Of a stretch of DNA of 64,000 nucleotides, positions 24,398 through 33,637 are shown one piece after another. The DNA is from Lachnospiraceae bacterium (lineage in GTDB: Bacteria; Bacillota; Clostridia; Lachnospirales; Lachnospiraceae). Both the position numbers and the translations under genes were made by a program. Below the pieces are notes generated by a model. That model was not told the DNA's origin. It did no database searches and saw only the letters and a list, made by a program, of their open reading frames with translations. Location: assembly GCA_024690205.1 (NCBI GenBank), contig JAILCX010000034.1:1-64000 (forward strand), given 5' to 3'. Each line of letters opens with the position of its first letter. Positions within the stretch are counted from its first letter, which is position 1.

Positions 24398-25561
24398 ATG
24401 AAAGACAGAATAAGAGAATGCTTTAAGGAAAAATACGGATACGATGAAGGAGTATCCTTTTATTTTGCGCCCGGAAGAGTAAATCTTATAGGAGAACATA
24501 CGGATTATAACGGAGGACATGTCTTTCCATGCGCTCTTTCTATAGGGACTTACGCAGCGGCTGCAAAAAGGGATGATGACAGGTTAAGATTCTTTTCCAT
24601 GAACTTTGCTGATAGAGGGATATTTGAAAGTTCGGTAAAAGACCTTTCATACTCCGAAGAGGCAGGATGGACCAATTATCCCAGAGGAGTAATGTGGGCA
24701 TTTGAAGGACGGGGATTAAAGATTCCCTGCGGGCTTGATATCGTTATATATGGAAATATCCCGAACGGATCAGGTCTTTCATCATCAGCTTCGCTTGAGG
24801 TTCTGACGGGATTCATGTTAAGGGACCTTTTCGGTTTCGATGTTGATAACAAGGAACTTGCGCTAATAGGACAGTATTCCGAGAATAAATATAATGGGAT
24901 GAACTGCGGTATCATGGACCAGTTTGCATCTGCAATGGGCAAAAAGGATAACGCGATCTTTCTTGATACGGCAACGCTTGAGTATGAATATGCACCTGTA
25001 GTCCTTGACGGAATGAAGATAGTAGTTACCAATTCAAAGGTAAAGCATTCGCTTGTGGATTCTGCATACAATGAAAGAAGGTCATCATGCGAAAAGGCTT
25101 TAAGTGAACTTCAAAGCGTGCTTCCCATTAAGACACTTGGCGATCTTTCGGAGGAGGAATTTGAAAAGAACAAAGACCTTATAAAGGATAAAGACAGACA
25201 AAAAAAGGCAAAGCATGCCGTTTACGAAAATCAAAGGACCATCAAGGCATATAATGCACTAAAGTCAGGAGATATAGTTCTTTTTGGGAAACTCATGAAT
25301 GAATCCCACGTTTCGTTAAGAGACGATTATGATGTTTCGTGCAAAGAAATAGATGTTCTTGTAAGTGAAGCCTGGAAGGTTGAGGGAGTAATGGGCTCAA
25401 GGATCACCGGTGGAGGATTCGGAGGATGCACCGTAAGCATAGTTAAGGACGGAGCGGTTGAGGAATTTAAAGCCCGACTTGCAAAAGCATATAAAGAGCA
25501 GTTTGATATGGAGCCGGAGTTTTATGTTGTTTCGGTCGGAGACGGGCCCGGAAAACTGTAA
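24398..25561 (+). CDS. galK: Galactokinase
   Basis: A 387-residue GHMP kinase that phosphorylates galactose at C1 in the Leloir pathway. ATG 24398 follows GAGGTG. Signature 'APGRVNLIGEHTDYNGG' is at about 27-43, the ATP loop 'IPNGSGLSSSASLEV' near 122, and 'RITGGGFGGCTVSIV' near 340. All three GHMP motifs are intact. No galT or galE follows; transketolase genes lie 166 bp downstream. The window holds a second, more distant galactokinase-like domain fused to a nucleotidyltransferase at 3213. Confidence 0.95.
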   Translation: MKDRIRECFKEKYGYDEGVSFYFAPGRVNLIGEHTDYNGGHVFPCALSIGTYAAAAKRDDDRLRFFSMNFADRGIFESSVKDLSYSEEAGWTNYPRGVMWAFEGRGLKIPCGLDIVIYGNIPNGSGLSSSASLEVLTGFMLRDLFGFDVDNKELALIGQYSENKYNGMNCGIMDQFASAMGKKDNAIFLDTATLEYEYAPVVLDGMKIVVTNSKVKHSLVDSAYNERRSSCEKALSELQSVLPIKTLGDLSEEEFEKNKDLIKDKDRQKKAKHAVYENQRTIKAYNALKSGDIVLFGKLMNESHVSLRDDYDVSCKEIDVLVSEAWKVEGVMGSRITGGGFGGCTVSIVKDGAVEEFKARLAKAYKEQFDMEPEFYVVSVGDGPGKL

Positions 25562-25727
25562 ATGTAACGGGCGGACAATCTTTTTTGGGCATAATTAACA
25601 AATTGTCTAACGAATAGCAAGAATTGAGAAGGTTTTTCCGCCAAAGCGCACATTTACCGCCGGAGCACGTTATGATAGAGTAGTAGATGTAAAAATAAGG
25701 TTTCTTTGGGAACAAAGGGAGGTTAAG
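25562..25727. other. Spacer between galK and transketolase without clear elements
   Basis: In these 166 bp I see no gene and no convincing terminator. TATGAT at 25671-25676 could be a -10 box with a 45-nt leader to the transketolase start, but no matching -35 box lies 15-19 bp upstream. Confidence 0.4.
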
Positions 25728-26570
25728 ATGAACAATCTTGAATTAAAGAAGGTAGCGAACCAGGTTCGTAAAGGTATAGTTACCGCAGTTCACAGTGCCA
25801 AAGCCGGACATCCGGGAGGATCACTGTCAGCAGCGGACATCTATACCTTTTTATATTTTGAGGAGATGAACATCGATCCGAAGGATCCCGACAAGGATTC
25901 TCGTGACCGTTTCGTTCTTTCCAAGGGTCATACGGCGCCGGGTCTTTACTCTGCTCTTGCCAACAGAGGATATTTCCCCGTAGAGGATTTAAAGACATTA
26001 AGAAAGCTCGGCTCTTATCTTCAGGGACATCCCTGTATGCAGCATATCCCCGGAGTTGACATGTCTTCCGGATCACTCGGACAGGGTGTTTCTGCTGCTG
26101 TAGGAATGGCTCTCGGAGCAAAGATCGATAAAAAGGATTTCAGAGTCTACACACTTCTCGGAGACGGTGAGATAGAAGAAGGACAGGTATGGGAAGCAGC
26201 AATGTTTGCCGGAGCAAAAAAGCTTGATAACCTTGTTGTCATTGTTGATAACAACGGACTTCAGATCGACGGACCTGTAGAAGAGGTTAATGATCCTAAT
26301 CCTATCGATAAGAAATTCGAAGCATTCAAGTTCCATGTAATAAACGTTGACGCTCATGATTTTGATGCTATCCGTGCTGCATTTAAGGAAGCCCGCGAAA
26401 CAAAGGGTGTGCCTACGGCTATCATCGCTCACTCATTAAAGGGTAAGGGCGTTTCCTTCATGGAAGGACAGGTCGGCTGGCACGGCAAGGCTCCTAACGA
26501 TGAGGAATATGAAACAGCTATGAAAGATCTTGAAAAGATAGATGAAGAACTTGCAAAGGAGGAAGCGTAA
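25728..26570 (+). CDS. Transketolase, N-terminal (thiamine diphosphate-binding) subunit
   Basis: A 280-residue protein corresponding to the first half of transketolase. It contains 'AKAGHPGGSLSAADIY', 'LSKGHTAPGLYSAL' and the thiamine diphosphate/metal motif 'LGDGEIEEGQVWEAA' with 'VDNNGLQ'. The ribosome site is GGGAGG. The C-terminal half is the next gene, starting directly after the stop at 26570. Split transketolases are common in Clostridia and archaea. Together with ribulose-phosphate epimerase downstream it serves the non-oxidative pentose phosphate pathway. The 166 bp upstream holds TATGAT at 25671 but no convincing -35. Confidence 0.92.
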   Translation: MNNLELKKVANQVRKGIVTAVHSAKAGHPGGSLSAADIYTFLYFEEMNIDPKDPDKDSRDRFVLSKGHTAPGLYSALANRGYFPVEDLKTLRKLGSYLQGHPCMQHIPGVDMSSGSLGQGVSAAVGMALGAKIDKKDFRVYTLLGDGEIEEGQVWEAAMFAGAKKLDNLVVIVDNNGLQIDGPVEEVNDPNPIDKKFEAFKFHVINVDAHDFDAIRAAFKEARETKGVPTAIIAHSLKGKGVSFMEGQVGWHGKAPNDEEYETAMKDLEKIDEELAKEEA

Positions 26571-27506
26571 ATGGCAGATAAGATTGCAACCAGAGAAAGT
26601 TACGGAAATGCACTTGCCGAGTTAGGCGCAAAGAATCCTGATGTGGTAGTTCTTGATGCCGATCTTGCGGCAGCAACAAAGACAGGGGTATTTAAGAAAG
26701 CATTCCCCGACAGATTTTTTGACTGCGGTATCGCAGAGTGTAACATGGTAGGTGTGGCAGCAGGACTTGCCACTGTAGGAAAGATCCCTTTCGTAAGCTC
26801 GTTTGCAATGTTTGCGGCAGGAAGAGCTTTTGAACAGGTTCGTAATTCGGTAGGTTATCCCCATCTTAACGTTAAGATAGGTGCAACACATGCCGGAATC
26901 ACAGTCGGAGAGGACGGAGCTTCCCACCAGTGTAACGAAGATATAGCATTGATGAGAACGATTCCCGGAATGGTGGTTATGTGTCCTTCTGATGATATCG
27001 AAGCTAAGGCTTGTGTAATGGCAGCAGCGGATTATCAGGGTCCCGTTTATATGAGATTCGGACGTGCCGCTTGTCCCATAATAAATGACAAGCCCGATTA
27101 CAAGTTTGAGATCGGAAAAGGCAGCATTGTTAAAGAAGGTAAAGACCTTACGATCGTAGCAACGGGAGTATGTGTCGGAAACAGCCTTGAAGCAGCCGAA
27201 ATGCTTGCAAAGGACGGTATTGATGCGGAAGTTATCAATATCTGTACTATAAAGCCTCTTGATGAGGAGCTTATCATCAAGTCTGCAAAGAAGACAGGAA
27301 AAGTTATTACAGCAGAAGAGCATTCCGTTATCGGCGGATTGGGAAGTGCCGTATGTGATGCATTAAGCGAAAAATATCCCGTTCCCGTAAAGAAGATCGG
27401 AATGTACGATGTATTCGGCGAATCAGGATCTGCTGCAGCTTTGATGGAAAAGTACAAACTTGACGGAAAAGGCATCTATGCCCAGATAAAGGAGTATCTC
27501 GGATAA
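26571..27506 (+). CDS. Transketolase, C-terminal subunit
   Basis: A 311-residue protein with the pyrimidine-binding and C-terminal transketolase domains: 'DADLAAATKTGVF', 'DCGIAECNMVGVAAGLA' with the catalytic Glu, 'VSSFAMFAAGRAFEQ', and 'TAEEHSVIGGLGSAV' near the end. It begins right after the N-terminal subunit, with AAAGGAGG inside that gene, and overlaps the rpe start (TAATG at 27504-27508). The two subunits must assemble for activity. Confidence 0.92.
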   Translation: MADKIATRESYGNALAELGAKNPDVVVLDADLAAATKTGVFKKAFPDRFFDCGIAECNMVGVAAGLATVGKIPFVSSFAMFAAGRAFEQVRNSVGYPHLNVKIGATHAGITVGEDGASHQCNEDIALMRTIPGMVVMCPSDDIEAKACVMAAADYQGPVYMRFGRAACPIINDKPDYKFEIGKGSIVKEGKDLTIVATGVCVGNSLEAAEMLAKDGIDAEVINICTIKPLDEELIIKSAKKTGKVITAEEHSVIGGLGSAVCDALSEKYPVPVKKIGMYDVFGESGSAAALMEKYKLDGKGIYAQIKEYLG

Positions 27507-28189
27507 TGACAGACAGCAGATTTATCATGGCGCCATCGATACTTGCCGCTGACTTTTCCATACTGGGAAAGCAGATAAAGGCAACGCATAAAGGCGGGGC
27601 GCAGTATCTCCATATCGATGTATGTGACGGAGTGTTTGTTCCGAGCATCTCTTTCGGAATGCCGGTAATAGAAACGATAAGACCAATAACCGATCAGTTC
27701 TTTGATGTACATCTTATGATAGTAAATCCCGAGAATTATGTTGAAGAGTTTGCAAGATGTGGAGCAGACGGGATCACGTTTCATCTGGAGGCTGCAAAGG
27801 ACCCCAATGCCGTGATAGACCTGATCCACAAAAACGGAAAAAAAGCCGGTATATCAATAAAGCCCGGAACCGAGGTGGAAGCAGTTCTTCCTTATCTTAA
27901 ATCAGTTGAACTCGTACTTGTCATGAGTGTTGAGCCGGGATTCGGCGGACAGAAGTTCATGGAAGAATCCTGTGCAAGGATCAAAAAGATAAGGGAATAC
28001 ATTGACAAGAATCATCTTAATGTGATCGTTGAGGTAGACGGCGGAGTTGACAGAAGGACCGTCAAAAAGGTTGTTAACGCAGGTGCCAACGCGGTCGTAT
28101 CCGGTTCGGCGATATTCCGAAAAGGAAGTATATCAAGAAACGTCAGAAAGTACTTTAAGGCTGCTGAAAGTGCATTGGCCGAAAAGTAA
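27506..28189 (+). CDS. rpe: Ribulose-phosphate 3-epimerase
   Basis: A 227-residue TIM-barrel enzyme interconverting ribulose 5-phosphate and xylulose 5-phosphate. Motifs in order: 'APSILAADFS', metal ligands in 'HIDVCDGVFVP', 'DVHLMI', 'MSVEPGFGGQKF' and 'EVDGGV', and a C-terminal 'AVVSGSAIF' phosphate loop. It overlaps the transketolase subunit gene by one base and ends before a strong bidirectional terminator. Xylulose 5-phosphate is a transketolase substrate, which explains the gene order. Confidence 0.94.
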   Translation: MTDSRFIMAPSILAADFSILGKQIKATHKGGAQYLHIDVCDGVFVPSISFGMPVIETIRPITDQFFDVHLMIVNPENYVEEFARCGADGITFHLEAAKDPNAVIDLIHKNGKKAGISIKPGTEVEAVLPYLKSVELVLVMSVEPGFGGQKFMEESCARIKKIREYIDKNHLNVIVEVDGGVDRRTVKKVVNAGANAVVSGSAIFRKGSISRNVRKYFKAAESALAEK

Positions 28190-28209
28190 ATATGTGATGA
28201 TTTAAAAAA

Positions 28210-28238
28210 GCCCCGCTTTATGCGGGGCATAATTTTTT
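28210..28238. terminator. Bidirectional intrinsic terminator
   Basis: GCCCCGC (28210-28216) pairs with GCGGGGC (28222-28228) around a five-base loop. T-rich sequence (ATAATTTTTT) follows on the plus strand, and on the minus strand the stem is followed by TTTTTTAAA. It closes both rpe and the convergent glpK transcript; the spacing between the two stops is 52 bp. Confidence 0.92.
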
Positions 28239-28241
28239 CTT

Positions 28242-29738
28242 TTATTCTGTTTCATAGGCCCAGGCTAGAGCACACTTAACTGCTCTTTTCCAGCCGTGAA
28301 GAAGCTCTTTTCGCTCTTCACTGTCTATGTTCGGGTCAAATTCATTGTTAAGCTGCCAGTTCTTTTTTATCTCGTCTTTACTTTCATAAAACCCGACAGC
28401 CAGTCCGGCAAGGTAAGCAGCACCCAGAGCGGTTGTTTCTATGCATTCGGGCCTGTGTACTTTGGAATCAAGGATGTCTGACTGGAACTGCATAAGGAAG
28501 TCATTTGCACTGGCACCACCGTCTACTTTTAAAGTATCTATGGTAACGCCGACATCTTCTTCCATTGCCTTTAAAACGTCATATGACTGATAGGCGATCG
28601 ACTCGAGGGTTGCTCTTATGAAGTGTTCTTTTTCGCAGCCTCTTGTAAGTCCAACGATGATACCTCTGGCATATTGGTTCCAATAAGGCGCACCCATTCC
28701 TGCAAATGCCGGAACAAGATAAACTCCGTCCGTGCTTTCAACCTTGGTTGCATATTTGAAAGTATCCGGAGCCTTGTCTATCATTCTTAATCCGTCACGA
28801 AGCCACTGGACGGCAGCTCCTCCGACGAAAACACTTCCTTCGAGGGCATACTCGACATTTTCATCAACGCTTGCAGCTATGGTAGTAAGAAGACCGTTTC
28901 TTGAACGTACGGCTTCCTTACCGGTGTTCATCAAAAGAAAGCATCCGGTTCCGTATGTATTCTTGACGGATCCTTTTTCAAAACAGCACTGTCCGAATAA
29001 AGCGGCCTGCTGATCTCCCGCAATCCCGGCTATGGGAATGTTCTTTATGGCTTCGGTATCGGCATATCCATACAGGCAGCTTGAGGGCTTTACCTCAGGA
29101 AGAAGAGACGTGGGAATGTCGAGCATTTTAAGAAGATCTTCATCCCATTGTAAGGTGTGGATATTAAAGAGCATCGTTCTTGATGCATTGGTGTAATCCG
29201 TCACATGGACCTTACCCTTGGTAAGATTCCATACAAGCCATGAATCTACGGTTCCGAACGCAAGCTCTCCATTTTCTGCTCTTTGTCTGACACCCGGGAC
29301 ATTATCAAGTATCCATGCTATCTTGCTTCCGCTGAAATATGCATCGGGAACAAGCCCGGTCTTTTCTTTGATCATGTCGGAATAACCCTTATTGACAAGA
29401 TCATCTATGATGGGAGCGGTTCTCCTGCATTGCCATACTATGGCATTATATACGGGCTCACCGGTCTTGCGGTCCCATATGATAGTCGTTTCACGCTGGT
29501 TGGTGATACCGATCGAAGAGATATCGGCGATTTGGATACCCGATTTTATCACGACATCGATCAATACGCCCAGCTGGCTGACCCAGATCTCCTTCGGATC
29601 ATGCTCGACCCAGCCGGGCTTGGGATAGATCTGTTCAAACTCTTCCTGAGCCATCCGAACGATATTTCCTGCTTTGTCAAACAAAATACAGCGGGAACTT
29701 GTTGTACCCTGATCCAATGCTATTACGTATTTCCCCAT
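28242..29738 (-). CDS. glpK: Glycerol kinase
   Basis: A 498-residue FGGY kinase that makes glycerol 3-phosphate. It starts '[19 protein letters not shown]' (phosphate 1 motif), has '[11 protein letters not shown]'-type sequence (here [15 protein letters not shown]), '[13 protein letters not shown]' near 248 and '[16 protein letters not shown]' near 402, all typical of GlpK. The ribosome site AGAGGG is just upstream. It is the last gene of the minus-strand set that also contains two glycerol-3-phosphate-dehydrogenase-type flavoproteins, with 1 bp between its start and the preceding stop. Confidence 0.95.
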   Translation of the reverse strand: MGKYVIALDQGTTSSRCILFDKAGNIVRMAQEEFEQIYPKPGWVEHDPKEIWVSQLGVLIDVVIKSGIQIADISSIGITNQRETTIIWDRKTGEPVYNAIVWQCRRTAPIIDDLVNKGYSDMIKEKTGLVPDAYFSGSKIAWILDNVPGVRQRAENGELAFGTVDSWLVWNLTKGKVHVTDYTNASRTMLFNIHTLQWDEDLLKMLDIPTSLLPEVKPSSCLYGYADTEAIKNIPIAGIAGDQQAALFGQCCFEKGSVKNTYGTGCFLLMNTGKEAVRSRNGLLTTIAASVDENVEYALEGSVFVGGAAVQWLRDGLRMIDKAPDTFKYATKVESTDGVYLVPAFAGMGAPYWNQYARGIIVGLTRGCEKEHFIRATLESIAYQSYDVLKAMEEDVGVTIDTLKVDGGASANDFLMQFQSDILDSKVHRPECIETTALGAAYLAGLAVGFYESKDEIKKNWQLNNEFDPNIDSEERKELLHGWKRAVKCALAWAYETE

Positions 29739-29739
29739 A

Positions 29740-31164
29740 TCAACCCTCTTTATCCATTACATTTGTAGCTATTATATCAACGCCCGTTCCTGCAACGTCA
29801 TTAATAAGGATATCGCCTACAGCAACAGGAGCTTTAACGGTGGTTTTTCCGATCATCTCCATGACCTCAAAGATCTTTCCCTTTGGTATCTCCGAAGATG
29901 TCTTGCATGAAACGACGGGACCCTGTCCGTTTTCAACACTCATTATCGATGAGATGTTTCTCATGGGTTTGGTCATTTCGTTAATTGCATATTCTTTTCC
30001 TTTGGGACAGAGATTACCCGAAACTTCATACTCTCCGTCGACGCCTTTTTTCGCGGTCAAAAGACATCCGTTCGGACAGCGGATGCATATCATCTGACAG
30101 CTTCTGTCCATGTCTTCGGGAATAGTGTTCTTTTCCTTTGAAGGTATCTTTACAGGATGTGCTTCACCCCAGTCCTTTATGCCTTCTTTGATAAAAGCTG
30201 CCGCTTTTTGCCCTGCGATAACGCTTTCCTTGGTCACATTATCAACAAGATCGTGAACGTGAAGGACATTTCCGCAGGCAAAGATCCCTCTTGCGGTCGT
30301 CTCAAGATTTTCATTTACCACAGGACCCTGCGTGCTTTTTTCTATCTGCGTACCGGCAGCTCTTGAAAGTTCATTTTCCGGGATCAGTCCGCAGGAAAGC
30401 AGGAGGGTATCACATTCATATTTCTTTTCCGTTCCCGGGATCGGGTTGTAGTTTTCATCGACCTTGGAGATCGTTACGCCTTCAACGCGTTTTTTTCCGT
30501 GGATTTTTGTCACGGTGTGGGAGAAATAAAGAGGTATGTCGTAGTCGTCAAGACACTGGACAATATTCCTTCTTAGTCCTCCTGAATATGGTGCTATCTC
30601 GGCTACGCAAAGAACTTTGGCTCCCTCAAGAGTCATTCGTCTTGCCATGATGAGCCCTATATCACCGGAACCCAGGATGACGATCCTTTTTCCGGGCATC
30701 TTCCCTTCAATATTGACGTATCTTTGCGCGGTTCCCGCAGAATAAATACCTGAAGGTCTGTATCCGGGAATATTTAAGGCACCCCTTGATTTTTCCCTGC
30801 ATCCCATTGCAAGGATAACTGCTTTGCATTCGATATCAAAGAGCCCTTTTTCACGATTCATGGCAGTCACGATACAATTATCTTTATCTTCGTCTATACC
30901 GTGAACTTCGGTGACCATGGTATTTAGCATATATTCGATGTTTTCATCAAGAGTCATCCTTACGTATCTTTGTGCATACTCGGGACCGGTCAGCTCTTCT
31001 TTAAAAGTGGTAAGACCGAAGCCGGAATGGATACACTGGTTAAGGATGCCGCCAAGTTCTTTATCTCTTTCCAGAATGAGAATATCTTTGATCCCGTTTT
31101 CGCGTGCGCTCAATGCAGCTGCCATTCCGGCCGGGCCGCCGCCGATAACTACAAGCTCGTACAT
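29740..31164 (-). CDS. FAD/NAD-dependent oxidoreductase fused to DUF1667 domain
   Basis: A 474-residue protein. The first 350 residues are a pyridine-nucleotide-disulfide-type flavoprotein with '[16 protein letters not shown]' (FAD) and '[15 protein letters not shown]' (NAD). From about residue 355 it continues into a cysteine-containing domain, '[12 protein letters not shown]' and '[14 protein letters not shown]', characteristic of DUF1667. In many Clostridia these are two adjacent genes in the glycerol operon; here they are one chain. The domain likely supports electron transfer from the glycerol-3-phosphate dehydrogenase subunit encoded just upstream. AAGGAGGA precedes the start. Confidence 0.88.
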   Translation of the reverse strand: MYELVVIGGGPAGMAAALSARENGIKDILILERDKELGGILNQCIHSGFGLTTFKEELTGPEYAQRYVRMTLDENIEYMLNTMVTEVHGIDEDKDNCIVTAMNREKGLFDIECKAVILAMGCREKSRGALNIPGYRPSGIYSAGTAQRYVNIEGKMPGKRIVILGSGDIGLIMARRMTLEGAKVLCVAEIAPYSGGLRRNIVQCLDDYDIPLYFSHTVTKIHGKKRVEGVTISKVDENYNPIPGTEKKYECDTLLLSCGLIPENELSRAAGTQIEKSTQGPVVNENLETTARGIFACGNVLHVHDLVDNVTKESVIAGQKAAAFIKEGIKDWGEAHPVKIPSKEKNTIPEDMDRSCQMICIRCPNGCLLTAKKGVDGEYEVSGNLCPKGKEYAINEMTKPMRNISSIMSVENGQGPVVSCKTSSEIPKGKIFEVMEMIGKTTVKAPVAVGDILINDVAGTGVDIIATNVMDKEG

Positions 31165-31165
31165 A

Positions 31166-32671
31166 TTACTTATCCTCCTTTCCGTTTACAAGAAATTCGG
31201 ATCCGGTATCGTTTTTACATACAGCTTCCTGAGGTACATTTAACGCTCTGGAGATGATCTCGACCACGCGGGGATTGCAAAAGCCCGACTGACATCTTCC
31301 CATGCCGGCGCCTGTACGCCTTTTTATCGCATCGGAGGTGGTTGCTCCCACAGGCGATTTAATGGCATTTACTATCTCAGCTTCGGTGACCATGCAACAC
31401 CTGCATATGATATTTCCATACAGGGGATCTTCTTTAATGTATTCAAGACGCGTCTTGTTATCAGCATTGTGAAAAGGAATATGCACTTTTCGTTGAGGGA
31501 TAAAGCTCTCCTTTAAGGGAGGATCTGTCATCTTTTCAACGATTTTAGACACATACTCGGCTATCGCGGGAGCTGCACTTAATCCCGGAGATTCAATACC
31601 GGCGACATCTATAAATCCTTTTGCATCAGGAACTTCACCTATCATGAAATCCCCTTCTTTATTAAGATCATCGGGATTGATGACATCACATCTTTCGGTC
31701 AGTTTAGCTCTTAATCCGGAAAATGAAGTGATTACTTCGCGAAGCGGAACCCCGGGTGCACTTAGGACGGATTTTTCTTTGATCTCGCTTAGTCCCTCCA
31801 AAGTTGTCTCGATGTCTTCCTTATCTTCGATATCCAAAGCAGTCGGACCTACAAGAAGATTTCCGTGAGTCGTAGGCGTGATGAGAACGCCTTTTCCCTT
31901 GGCTGTCGGAAGCTGGAATATGGTCCTTTGAACAAAAGATCCCGCGGTGGTATCAAGCAGCATATATTCTCCACGCTTGGGAGTAATGGAGATCTTTGCG
32001 CTGCTTACCATATTGTGGATCTTGTCGGCATATAAACCTGCGGCATTTATTACGATCTTTGCTTCTTCATCGTATTCTTTCTGTTCGTGGTCCGTAAGAG
32101 AAGGATGCTTGGTCACATGGATCCTGTAATGACCGGATTCTTTTTGGATCCCGGTAACTTCATGACAGAGTTTAAAAGTAACCCCGTTTATTGCGGCATT
32201 TTCAGCCATAGCAACTGTGAGCGTAAAAGGATCGACAATCGCACCGGTAGGAGCATGAAGAGCGCATACAACGTCTTTACTGAGATTTGGTTCAATACCT
32301 AATGCTTCCTTGCCTGAAAGGATCTTAAGATCTTCCACGCCGTTCTTTAATCCCCGGTCATAGAGTTCAACCAGCTTATCCTTGTCATTTTCATCAAAGC
32401 AAAGGACCATGGAACCGCATTTTCTGTATCCGAAACCCAGTTCTTTTGAAAGCGCCTCCATCATCTTTGAACCGCGTACGTTAAGCATGGCTTTAAGCGT
32501 ACCCGTTTTAGCATCGTAACCAGCATGGCAGATTCCTGAATTGGCTTTTGAAGTACCCTCACACACATCTGAGGATCTTTCGAGGAGAGCTATATCAAGT
32601 TTATATTGCGAAAGCCATCTTGCAATACTGCATCCTACTACGCCTCCGCCTATTATGATAATGTCGTACAT
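31166..32671 (-). CDS. Glycerol-3-phosphate dehydrogenase-like FAD oxidoreductase with [2Fe-2S] domain
   Basis: A 501-residue DAO-type flavoprotein (GlpA-like). FAD loop 'IIIGGGVVGCSIARWLS' is at the N-terminus; 'TPKRGEYMLLD' and 'GNLLVGPTA' are typical of the anaerobic glycerol-3-phosphate dehydrogenase family. The C-terminus (about 405-465) is a BFD-like [2Fe-2S] domain with 'IICRCCMVTEAE' and 'GRCQSGFCNPR'. It oxidises glycerol 3-phosphate to dihydroxyacetone phosphate, with electrons passed to the flavoprotein encoded 1 bp downstream. No GlpC or GlpF gene is visible here. The gene may share a transcript with map, whose stop lies 37 bp upstream. Confidence 0.87.
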   Translation of the reverse strand: MYDIIIIGGGVVGCSIARWLSQYKLDIALLERSSDVCEGTSKANSGICHAGYDAKTGTLKAMLNVRGSKMMEALSKELGFGYRKCGSMVLCFDENDKDKLVELYDRGLKNGVEDLKILSGKEALGIEPNLSKDVVCALHAPTGAIVDPFTLTVAMAENAAINGVTFKLCHEVTGIQKESGHYRIHVTKHPSLTDHEQKEYDEEAKIVINAAGLYADKIHNMVSSAKISITPKRGEYMLLDTTAGSFVQRTIFQLPTAKGKGVLITPTTHGNLLVGPTALDIEDKEDIETTLEGLSEIKEKSVLSAPGVPLREVITSFSGLRAKLTERCDVINPDDLNKEGDFMIGEVPDAKGFIDVAGIESPGLSAAPAIAEYVSKIVEKMTDPPLKESFIPQRKVHIPFHNADNKTRLEYIKEDPLYGNIICRCCMVTEAEIVNAIKSPVGATTSDAIKRRTGAGMGRCQSGFCNPRVVEIISRALNVPQEAVCKNDTGSEFLVNGKEDK

Positions 32672-32708
32672 GATGAACCTTTCTAATAAATTTAATGTTT
32701 TGAACCGG

Positions 32709-33581
32709 TTACCAGGTAAGTATCTCGCAGCCGTCTTCGGTTACGGCTACCGTATATTCCCATTGTGCAGAGGGCTTTCCATCAGCCGTACGGACTGTCC
32801 AGCCGTCTTCTTTGTCAACGGTGACAGCTGCTGTTCCCATATTTATCATGGGTTCGATGGTAAATACCATACCGGGGACCATCAGCATTTCGGTGCCGGG
32901 TTTTGTAACATAGCTGACAAACGGTTCCTCGTGGAACTCGAAGCCTACTCCGTGTCCTCCTATATCTATCACAACGTTAAATCCGTTATCAAGGGCATGC
33001 TGATGGATGACATCCGCCATATCACCCAAAAAGGTCCATGGCTTTACCATTTTGACTCCGAGATCGCAGCATTCCTTGGTCACTTCTACGAGTTTTTTCT
33101 TTTCGGGAGATACTTCGCCGATCATGTACATTCTTGATGAATCAGAAAAGTAACCGTTATATATTGTTGAAACATCAACGTTAACGATATCGCCTTCTTT
33201 AAGAATGATCTTTTCATCAGGAATTCCGTGACATACGACTTCGTTTATAGAGGTACATACGCTTTTAGGGTATCCCTCATAATTAAGCGGTGCGGGTATT
33301 CCGCCCATTTCCGCTGTCACACTGCTCACCACATCATCTATTGCCTGAGTGGAAACTCCGGGACCGATCATTTTGCCTACAGCGTCAAGGACCGCCATGT
33401 TGATGACCGAACTTTCTTTTATCTTTTGAATATCATCCGCATTCTTCAGAATATGATGTGGCGGAACGATATGTCCCTGCAGTTCATACTGATGTATTTT
33501 GTTATCAAAGCTCATATGACAGGTTTTATATTTTTTTCCGCTGCCGCACCAACACGGCGCGTTTCTGTCTGTTTTTTCCAT
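32709..33581 (-). CDS. map: Methionine aminopeptidase with N-terminal SEC-C zinc motif
   Basis: A 290-residue type I enzyme. Residues 1-25 hold a SEC-C motif (Cys10, Cys12, Cys21, His22) that probably binds zinc and helps ribosome or protein contact. The catalytic domain shows all five metal ligands: two Asp in 'VNVDVSTIYNGYFSDSS', His in 'GGHGVGFEFHE', Glu in 'FTIEPMI' and Glu in 'QWEYTVAVTE'. It removes initiator Met from new proteins. The start follows GGAGGAAATGAAAA. It is divergent from the flippase gene and upstream of the glycerol genes on the same strand. Confidence 0.95.
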   Translation of the reverse strand: MEKTDRNAPCWCGSGKKYKTCHMSFDNKIHQYELQGHIVPPHHILKNADDIQKIKESSVINMAVLDAVGKMIGPGVSTQAIDDVVSSVTAEMGGIPAPLNYEGYPKSVCTSINEVVCHGIPDEKIILKEGDIVNVDVSTIYNGYFSDSSRMYMIGEVSPEKKKLVEVTKECCDLGVKMVKPWTFLGDMADVIHQHALDNGFNVVIDIGGHGVGFEFHEEPFVSYVTKPGTEMLMVPGMVFTIEPMINMGTAAVTVDKEDGWTVRTADGKPSAQWEYTVAVTEDGCEILTW

Positions 33582-33621
33582 TTTTCATTTCCTCCATGCT
33601 TTTTTATTATATCACGATATA

Positions 33622-33630
33622 TGCTATACT
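33622..33630 (+). promoter_or_regulatory. Extended -10 promoter predicting a nearly leaderless flippase mRNA
   Basis: TGCTATACT at 33622-33630 is an extended -10 (TG, one base, TATACT). The expected start is about base 33637, one base before the flippase ATG at 33638. No good -35 is visible (T-rich 33601-33607), as is normal for extended -10 promoters. There is no Shine-Dalgarno sequence before the ATG. Confidence 0.5.
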
Positions 33631-33637
33631 TTTCATT

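Noticed and set aside
26622-27323. 233-residue minus-strand frame opposite the transketolase C-terminal subunit
   Set aside because: It lies wholly within a strongly supported gene, is rich in Cys, His and Tyr as expected of an antisense shadow, and has no ribosome site.
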